Assembly: GCA_001586965.3 (NCBI GenBank)
Contig: LUCW03001650.1
Location: 77,501 to 125,000, forward strand
Direction of reading: 5' to 3'
DNA length: 47,500 nucleotides
Origin: Sphaeroforma sirkka
Taxonomy: Eukaryota > Opisthokonta > Ichthyosporea > Ichthyophonida
Position numbers and translations under genes: made by a program
In this document: positions 30,581-38,492 of the stretch, piece after piece
Layout: every line of letters begins with the position of its first letter
Position numbering within the stretch: position 1 is the stretch's first letter
Notes under the pieces: model-generated
What the model saw: the letters and a program-made list of their open reading frames with translations, nothing else
Told to the model about the DNA's origin: nothing
The model's database searches: none

Positions 30581-30644
30581 ACTATGTTATTCTTATCATC
30601 GCTGAAACTGGCACACTGCTTTGTTCAGTGCTTCAGTTTGGGGT

Positions 30645-30894
30645 TGTGGTCAGAATACAAAGTACTTAGATTTATTTGAATATTTTAGGTTCATTACACG
30701 TTTTACAGTTTATCAGAATAGTCTGATAAACTGGGTTTTAGGGTTTTTCTGGTTTTACAGCACATGACTAATGACTCATTTTAAGAGTCAGTCATTTTAG
30801 GATTACTGTTTATAATTACTAATAAATGAACAACGTCCCCCTCCCTGAGAAGGGAGAACGTTGAGATGCAGTTATCCAGCGTATACTTACTACA
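30645..30894 (+). repeat. 3' LTR of element 3
   Basis: 250 bp; about 17 substitutions and two one-base indels relative to the 5' LTR by eye. The preceding GTTTGGGGT is only a weak polypurine tract. Confidence 0.93.
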
Positions 30895-30898
30895 GTGT
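30895..30898. repeat. Target-site duplication GTGT (right, element 3)
   Basis: Matches 22113-22116; element 2 sequence resumes here. Confidence 0.9.
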
Positions 30899-31664
30899 TA
30901 TTCCATCAGTCATACGCCTTAAATAGGACACGATTTTTGTGCTCGAAAAAACAGGGGTAAACAACGTTCTGCATATGCTCGATCTTTTGCAGCCACGGAG
31001 TAACGTGTTTCTCGGGCGCAGTTTTGTCAAACGTTGCTTGTAATTAGTGAAACGGGAGTGTTCCAGTTTGAGGATTCATGCAGTTATTCATTTGAGACTA
31101 AACCCATTTCAAATGATAAGGCAACATATCCTCAACGTCATCTAGTGCGGTACGCAATAGCTTCTTTAGTTCTCTATGACGTGTCTCATTTGCACCCTGC
31201 GGTTGAGGTTTATAAGGAACACCACGCCTATGGGTCATGCCTGATACGAGTATAAGTGCCTCCATTACGTCGGTACAAAACTCACTACCGTTATCAGAAC
31301 ATAGTACTCGGGGGAAACCGAAGTCATTTAAGACGTGATAGCATAACCCTGCCACTGTTTGCGAGTGTTTGTTTGGTATTGCATAAAGCAAGTTATAGCC
31401 CGAAGCCACACATAAGAAATGACAGATATATACATCGCCAGTATGCTTGGATCGAGTTTAACCAAATCTACTATGACTCGGCGTATCGGTTGGTTTTCTG
31501 TCACACTTTTTAGGGGTGCCCAGCCGTAGCGCTTGATCTGGTTTTTTTCACAATCAGTACAGCGTCGGTATACTTCACGTATGGTTTCTTTCAGCGCCGG
31601 GTGATCAAGCCCTGCCCGAATAGCTATCTTATCATATGCTCGATGAGTTAAATTATGTAATATT
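30899..31664 (-). pseudogene. Integrase core and zinc finger of element 2
   Basis: SDNGSEF and the DX35E Glu are intact in 31098-31409; the upstream VDLVKLD frame is one base off, as in element 1. The CxxC of the zinc finger is intact (CTDCEKN), unlike element 1. A small deletion near 31045 removes part of the segment after the core. Confidence 0.82.
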
Positions 31665-32759
31665 TTAACTACTCTCGAGCTCTTCTAAGTCAGTCAGATT
31701 CTGTGTAACGCTGGCTGGATGAACCATAGTCCCGTTAGATAGGGCAACTTCAGTATCAGGAGGGGTAGACTCCTGAGATACGTAATTAACAACATTAGAT
31801 TGTTGAAGTATCTTCTTCAGTTGTTTCGCAAATCCTGGCTGTTCTTTAAGCAGCGCTTTAAGTAGTTGAGTGCGAGCTTCAGGTTCTTTTAGAGCTTTGA
31901 GTCTTTGATCCATGGCCATAGCCAGTTCCATGTTTTTACGATCTAGTGCTGTCTCAATCGGCATTACCTCGACTGCAATCTTGTTGGGTGCATGTGTTGT
32001 ACGAGTCTTGAGTTTTTGTTCAAACTCTTTAGACTCCTCTAGTTTAGCTAAGAACTCGGTGGAGGGTTTCCATTTAGTGGTATCTGCAGGACCGATGGGA
32101 CAAACGATGATGTGTTTCCAAGGTGTCTTCTTAATAGAATAGGATCCCTGATACAAGAACGAGTCGGTTTCACGGTCGACATAGATAGGGATAATATTAT
32201 TTATTTCAAAAGTGTCAAGTATGTATGTTACAATGTATGAACATATGATATGACTCTCATAGTCGCTGTAGTGGTTCAGGAAAGATTCATAGATAGGCTC
32301 ATTTTGTATCATATTAATTAAATCACGTATCCATGGATCGGAGCTACGAAAAGGACAACACAGCGTATTGGTAGATTTAGTATTATTAACATAATTTAAC
32401 AACTGTGCGATAAGTTGCCAAGGTGGGTTAGCCCACGCATTATGCTTTGATAGGTCAAGTTGAAAGGCATCACCTTTAGGATGAGTCAACGACCTATAAT
32501 CAGAAACCTGTTTGTTATGTTCTGCGGCGAACATATCAATAGTAAATGGACCCCATCTTGATTGACCGAGGTTAAACCATTTCTTATTATGCATCCAATC
32601 GGTTGCTAATAACTCTTTAACTGTTTTCTGGTAGTCAGGGACAAGTCGAGAGAGCATGTCAAGAAGATGACTATGTATTCCTGGTATGTGTGTAATGTTA
32701 AATGCGAACTTAGCAATAATGTCATGCCAGCGGCTCACCAACTGTGAATCAGAGTTCAT
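31665..32759 (-). pseudogene. Pol of element 2: RNase H end, methyltransferase-like domain and long linker
   Basis: Open for 364 codons. It begins with the RNase H end (HIPGIHSHLLDMLSRL), then GPFTIDMFAAEHNK, AFQLDLSKHNAWANPPW (NPPW at 32418-32429) and DPWIRDLI, aligned position by position with element 3. About 230 residues follow that lack a counterpart in element 3; they include Lys/Glu/Leu-rich stretches (EARTQLLKALLKEQ) that look coiled-coil-like. Confidence 0.75.
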
Positions 32760-32774
32760 GTCTTTTAAATATGT

Positions 32775-33545
32775 TTAAGACTTTTGATCACAAGCGACTC
32801 TTAGCGCAGTAACTATAGCTAGGAGCTCTTGTTTAAAGGTAGGGTAGTTCCGTTGACTCTTATTATAACTCTTGCTAAAGAATTGTATGTAACGTGGTTT
32901 ACCATTTATCGTTTGGTATAACACTCCACCTACCGCTCGATCTGAAGCGTCGGTTGCTGCTTGGAGTGGGACGCCATCCACATGATATTGCATGATGGGT
33001 GCGTCCATTACTTTACTTTTGACTAGCTGGAATGTATCATCACATTCTTTGGTCCAGAGCTTTCCCAAAGGTCCTTTGTGTAGCCGTAGGTGACTGAAAG
33101 GCTTTAAGTAATGAGAAAGATGAGATACCGAATCCGAGAAGTTAACAAAACCACACACAGAGTTCACATCTCTTCCAGTAATCGGTGTTGATAAATCCAA
33201 CAGAAATTGTTTCTTGCCAGGATCAATTTCTACCCCTGCTTCAGATACCTTGCAACCAAGTAAGTGTATAGTATCTTTAGCAAAAGAACACTTGTCCTCG
33301 TTAATCTTAAGTTTGGCATGGTTTAGTCGCTTTAAGACTTCCTTAACGAGTTTAGCATGTTCATGTGCTGTCTTTGTAAAGATAACTATATCATCTAAAT
33401 ATACTGATACGTTATCCGACAGGTCCGCAAATAGTTCCATCATAACTTGTTGGAAGAAAGAAGGTAACATATGTAAGCCTTCAGGTGCACCTGTAAATTG
33501 ATACTTCTTACCTTGCCAAGTAAAGGAAAGTATTTCCTATGCGGC
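32775..33545 (-). pseudogene. Reverse transcriptase (C-terminal half) and RNase H of element 2
   Basis: YLDD catalytic motif at 33390-33401, then LGCKVSEAGVEIDP, DASDRAVGGVLY (RNase H) and FKQELLAIVTALR. The frame begins after a one-base shift near 33540 relative to the upstream RT frame, and ends at TAA 32775, where a small deletion removes the TDH-containing strand of RNase H. Confidence 0.85.
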
Positions 33546-33553
33546 TCATATAT

Positions 33554-34468
33554 TTATAATTGATGGAATGCAGCTTTTAAGTCTACCTTGGAAAAGATAG
33601 TCGCACCTTCCATTTTGCGTAGTATCTCGCTTATCTTAGGTAAGGGAAAACTATGTTGCGGAATTAGTTTGTTGATTGGCGACAGGTCTAGTACTACTCT
33701 TGTTTTACTAAACATTCCATCAGATTTATATCGATCGACCGCTAAGAGAGCTAAGTTAACTGGGGTTGCATCATAATTGATTTCAATTAGACCCTGTTTT
33801 AACCAATCTTCGATTTGGGTTTTGACAACGTCTTTGTGTCTCCAACTCACGTAGTTATGTGAAGGACACTTTAACTTAGAGAAGTCGACGTTTGTCAAGT
33901 CAAGCTTAACGTACCCATTAGAGAACTTAAACATACACCAATCAGTTATTGCAATCTTCCTGTTTTGTATAATTAAGTCCATAATTATATCGGTGAAGTG
34001 CGGAATCATATCCTTTGCTTCACCTTCCGGAGGTTTAGGTATCTTTAACATATTATCATCTGACTGATCTTTATTCGGGTCTAGCCCATTAGGCAGACCA
34101 GTGAGTGTTATACCTAAACTGAGAAGATCAGTCATACCTATAATTAAATCGTATTTCTGAGACATGTCAGTAACGATTAGGTGAGTCTTTACTTCTCTTC
34201 TATCTGACAAAATTATGTGTACATAGTCAATGACTTCTTCGCAAGTGGTAACTTTGCCATTTCCCAAGATTAAATTAGTTGTTTCGTTATGGATTGCCAT
34301 ATCTGTAGCGTAGGCTACTCGGCGTGAGATAGCAGAGTCTTCAGCCCCTGGATCATAAAGTGTTATAACTTTTTCTCCATTTACATAAACGGTTTGAAAT
34401 ATACTTTCATCTCCTTTGGTATAGATTTTATGGAACTTTTTCTCATAATCTTGCTCTAGTGCACACAA
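33554..34468 (-). pseudogene. Aspartic protease and N-terminal reverse transcriptase of element 2
   Basis: Protease motif TLYDPGAEDSAIS (DPG at 34343-34354), then LIIGMTDLLSLGI typical of the protease C-lobe. RT begins near SWRHKDVVKTQIEDWL with RVVLDLSPINK and FSKVDLKAAFHQL, the RT fingers/palm motif with the first catalytic Asp. A TAA directly after AFHQL and a frameshift stop it. Confidence 0.85.
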
Positions 34469-34477
34469 ATAGAACTG

Positions 34478-36221
34478 TCAGTGCTTAACTTGGACGTCCG
34501 GCATGTCCTTGCAATTATCTTTGTGCCAACCGTTAGTACCCTTGCAAGTAGTACACTCTTTCATATAGTGCCCAAAGTTTGGCTTGCCTGGTGCACACTT
34601 AACAGAGTCGTGTTTACCATTCCACTTGCCATCCCGTTTAGTGAGGTTGTAACCACACTTCTTGCAAGGTGCTCTCTCCTTCCTTTCACCCTTTGGTTCA
34701 GTAGAAGTAGAGCCTTTACCACCTCCAGCAGCAGTGCGAGGTTTCTTAGTATTACGCACAGTGTTATTCTCTGTCGCGGTACGCTTAGCGGGCTGGGTAA
34801 AGCTCGAGGTACTAAGTACTCTAGTAGATGAGTTGGTATGCTTTTGAACTATCTTCTCGAAGACAGACCAAGGCATAGATAGCAAATCACCATAGGCGAT
34901 AATATCATCATTGACCTTTTTAAATAAGCTAGCTCCCAGAGTCTCCATCATCTGACAAATCAATAAATATTCGCCAGTATAGGGATAATAATATTTATTT
35001 CAAAAATGACAAGTATAGGTACGACCTCCGAGTGTTCATATGTGTCATATGAGCTAGAGCACCTCGAATAGTGGTATCGTTCGCCAAGGTCTTGCGAGAC
35101 TCTAGAAGTTCACGGTCACGTGTATCTTCAAAGAAAGCGTTAAGTATATTCTCACGCAACTGGCGCCAGGGTAGGGCTTTCCAGTTGGGCTCATAGGCCT
35201 TCAAGATAGTTTTCCATTCCTCTGACTCACAGAAATGTATAAAGGCATTCATCATCTGCTTATCCTTAAGGCTGGCAGACTCCTTAAGTTGGTCAAAGGC
35301 CTTCAGTGTTTCCACTGTACTCTCATTAGTAGAGAAATCAACCTCAGCCTTCGCGTTACCTAGCTGCTTTATAAAGCTCGGTTCGAAGCGTTCACGAGGT
35401 TCACGCTCAGCGCTACGGGCTGCTAGCGCCAAGATGAAGTCTATCTCCTTTATCTTGTTATCGATTAGATAGAGAATGTTATCCGCTTTCTTAGCGTCAA
35501 GATCAGAGTCATTCAATAGACGGTCCTCAAGGACTTGCATACCAGAACGTAATAGCCTAAGACGTTGTTGTTTGGTTCTCACTTCCTCGTCTATAGGAAG
35601 AATATCGGCCACGTGGGATAAGATCGAAGGGTCAGAAACTGCGGCAGCGGCTAACTCCTTTTGAAATTCATCTTTGCGGTTCAAATGACGTCAAGATTGA
35701 GAAGATCCAACCACTCGTTGTCGAGTTATGGCGTCCCCAATATTTGCGTCTTCCGCCCCAACATTCGGTGGCGAGGCATTCAGTGGCGAGGCATGCAATG
35801 AAATTTCACGAAATGGACCGCCGCCATCTTTGTTGATAGGTGGATTGGGCTGACTTTCAGTAGTAATAAACCGTCGATCTCAAGACGATTCCTCCACTTG
35901 TTCAGGAGATATAGCCTTTCCAATATCTGACTTTTCACGGGCAGATGGCGAGCTGATGCCCTGGGCTGCACTACTAGGAGACACACGGACGCTAGCGAGC
36001 CTTTCCGCGACAGTTGAGACTTCCTCTTCCAAGGCTTTAGGGTTCAACGAGTCATCTCAAGAGTTTTCATCAGAACCAAGCTCAGAAACGGCGTCCTCTA
36101 CAGTTTCAACGGCAGGCTCAGTACCAAACGGACCAGTGTCCCCAGTAACCTCAGGAACCTCAACAGGCTTAGCAGGCTTAAAGCTGGCGGCTCCCTTGCC
36201 TTTAGAATTTCCTTTAGCCAT
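34478..36221 (-). pseudogene. Gag of element 2, broken
   Basis: Starts at ATG 36219-36221 (MAKGNSKGKG). Frame breaks include TGA near 36060, a break near 35690 and a 36-bp insertion at 34983-35018 that separates 35684-34995 from 34963-34478. The C-terminal knuckles match element 1. It has no counterpart of the tRNA-like insert. Confidence 0.8.
34983..35018 (-). repeat. 36-bp patch in gag copied from pol
   Basis: AGGGATAATAATATTTATTT and the next 16 bases are absent from element 1 gag but nearly match 32188-32222 in the pol linker of element 2. AGTATAGG flanks the patch. Confidence 0.7.
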
Positions 36222-36410
36222 AGTTATAGCTCAAGAACAGGAAAATTTATAAGGTCTAGGTATAGTAACGAGCGTGTAGCTTACGGTAGGGTATTATAGC
36301 CACTATGAGGTATTATAGAATACTTACAGTCTTTTCGCTGGATAGTAAGCAATTATTAGACAGTCTAGAAGCAGTACACTACGGTAATTACTAATTTAAC
36401 TGAAAAAACA

Positions 36411-37009
36411 TGTAAACTTCGATGGATATTTCTATGTTTCAAACTATGTTATATAGATTAGAATACAATTTAAGTCAGTCAGGATTTAGCAGTGGTAGCT
36501 TGTGTAAGAATGATCGGGACTGCCTCTTGGTAAGAGCCTTAATATCCTCGATCACACAGGACATACCTCTAGCTGTTATTTATTAAATAATCTACACTAG
36601 AAGTACTAAGTGTTCATGCCTAATTTGTATATAGACATAAGAACGTAAGTCAAGCTAATAAATTGGCTAATATAAATAAAGTTCCATCGGAAAAAAAAAG
36701 GTAAAAAAAAAGAAAAAAGACTACTTGGATTTTGGAGATTGGCGGGAGGACCAAAACCTGTAAGTAGTAGTTCAGAGATTATAAAATTTAGCTTATAATA
36801 TCCTACATCTACTATCGTCTCAAATAGATCCAAGTAAATGAGTCATACCAAATATTCAGGCTGTTGGAGCCATCAAAGTGAAAAATTATAACACTTTGGA
36901 AATATTGGAAAAAGAATTTGTATTAAATTATTTTAAATACAATTAAAAACCAATATGTTATCACAGTTGATCTTGATATTTTAGACTGACCGGAGACCGC
37001 ATTTCTACA
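36411..37009 (-). repeat. 5' LTR of element 2
   Basis: 599 bp, TGTAAACTTCG to TTTCTACA on plus. Confidence 0.92.
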
Positions 37010-37357
37010 GTTATAGCTAATTTAGACACACCACGGGTTTATAGACCACAGATACCGGAGAAACCACCGGAGTATGATTTTCTGCATCTCGAACGACTTT
37101 GCAAGATCCTCAATAAGTCACCGGAGGAACTCGCATTGTTGTGCAGCCTGTATATTGAAGCAGTCTTCAATAAGAATAATCAGAAATCTGTTAATGAAGT
37201 TGTTGTTAAGTAAAAACTCAAACAGGGTGCTCCGCCGTCAAAACAGATCTACCGCACGAAGGGCCCTGTCATCAAAGCGGTAAAAACGGAGAAGTTACGG
37301 ATTTCTATGCAGCTGGCAAGGCGGAAACTGGCGACAAGTAGCTTAATCATCCTCTAG
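37010..37357 (+). pseudogene. Unrecognised ORF fragment resuming after element 2
   Basis: Open from the LTR edge with a single TAA at 37211, to TAG 37355 (about 115 codons). Pro-rich start (YRPQIPEKPPEY), then a leucine-rich helical stretch (LHLERLCKILNK), then a basic tail. It may continue the ORF at 20521-20634. No known domain. Confidence 0.35.
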
Positions 37358-37392
37358 TAAATTAAGTGTACAGTTTACTACAGCTGTGAATA

Positions 37393-37467
37393 ACCATGGT
37401 TGCTTGAAGGAGTCACCTCACCATGGTTGCTCGGAGGAGTCACCTCACCATGGTTGCTCGAAGGAGT
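37393..37467. repeat. 27-bp tandem repeat x ~3
   Basis: Unit ACCATGGTTGCTCGAAGGAG plus TCACCTC; nine codons long. Confidence 0.9.
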
Positions 37468-37537
37468 CTGCGATGCTATTACCTGTAGCGATGTTTCACC
37501 ACGAGTATTGAAGGTATATTCTGATTCGACAGAAGTG

Positions 37538-38116
37538 TATATTCAGCTTATTAAGCTTCTTAATATGTACAAAATTAGATATTGACGTGCAAATTTTGAG
37601 GAAAAAATGTTGTGTTTAAGCAGCCGGATGGAATGATCAAAGGAAGATTCCTATACATGCTCACAATTATATTTGTATGATATAGTTTTCTGCAGAATGG
37701 AACTTAGCAGAAAGTAGTCCTAGATTATATTCAGCTTATTAGGCTTCTTAATATGTACAAAATTAGATATTGACGTGCAAATTTTGAGGAAAAGAATGTT
37801 GTGGTTAAGCAGCCGGATGGAATCAATGATATGATCAAAGGAAGATTCCTATACATGCTCACAATTATGCTTGTATGATATAGTTTTCTGCAGAATGGAA
37901 CTTAGCAGAAAATAGTCCTAGATTATATTCAACTTATTAGGCTTCTTAATATGTACAAAATTAGATATTGACGTGCAAATTTTGAGGAAAAGAATGTTGT
38001 GTTTAAGCAGCCGGATGGAATCAATGATATGATCAAAGGAAGATTCCTATACATGCTCACAATTATGCTTGTATGATATAGTTTTTTTTGCAAAATGGAA
38101 CTTAGCAGAAAGTAGT

Positions 38117-38120
<4 letters not shown>
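37538..38120. repeat. Three tandem copies of a ~190-198 bp unit
   Basis: Copies start at 37538, 37726 and 37924 (TATATTCA(G/A)CTTATTA) and end in AGTAGTCCTA; over 95% alike by eye. Followed by (TA)n to about 38170. Confidence 0.92.
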
Positions 38121-38168
<48 letters not shown>

Positions 38169-38172
38169 ATAT
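38121..38172. repeat. (TA)n microsatellite
   Basis: TA dinucleotides directly after the third tandem unit. Confidence 0.9.
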
Positions 38173-38262
38173 ACTAACTTTTCATGCTCTATACGTTGTT
38201 TCAAATACACACATGAGTTATACACAAATCAAACAATTTACTTGTTGTGCAGGTTGCGTATG

Positions 38263-38492
38263 TCTACAAAGGGAGCAGCACATGTGCCCGAGATTTTGAT
38301 CCCATGGAATCAAAGGAACGGACATTGGAACCTGGCGATCGTTACATTGTATAAATTAACACTACATATATCATATTAGATAGTACGCCAACTCCTGCTA
38401 GAGCTGATTTATATAGTAAGATGGAAATACAATTCTCATACGATTCTGTAAAAGAGCATCATCGACCACGCGAGTTGCGCACTAGACAGTGA
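38263..38492 (+). pseudogene. Fragment resembling a Ulp1/SENP-type cysteine protease (C48)
   Basis: Frame 38263-38379 reads EILIPWNQRNGHWNLAIV, like the Ulp1 pattern (P.N..HW.L..I) around the catalytic His; a one-base step back continues as SYLDSTPTPARADLY, like the YYDS with the catalytic Asp. The frame then stops at TGA 38490. The Gln and Cys segments of the family are not found. A TTGTGCAG acceptor-like sequence precedes it. Ulp1-like genes are often carried by DNA transposons. Confidence 0.4.

Larger units (their letters stand above)
22117..30894 (+). mobile_element. Element 3: second Ty3/Gypsy (chromovirus-like) retrotransposon nested in element 2
   Basis: 8778 bp on the plus strand with 248/250-bp LTRs about 7% diverged, tandem repeats in the leader, Gag in one frame and protease-RT-RNase H-methyltransferase-like-integrase in the frame one base back, then a chromodomain. 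Eleven premature stops lie inside otherwise nearly frame-intact ORFs. GTGT target-site duplication. Confidence 0.93.
20638..37009 (-). mobile_element. Element 2: older Ty3/Gypsy-type retrotransposon, split by element 3
   Basis: Same family as element 1 with the same coding order on the minus strand, and it retains RT, RNase H and the interval to integrase. Its two LTRs (20638-21203 and 36411-37009) differ by roughly 10% including indels, so it is old, or the ends come from different insertions; no target-site duplication is visible (AATG before, GTTA after). All ORFs are broken. Element 3 interrupts it at 22117-30894. Confidence 0.85.
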
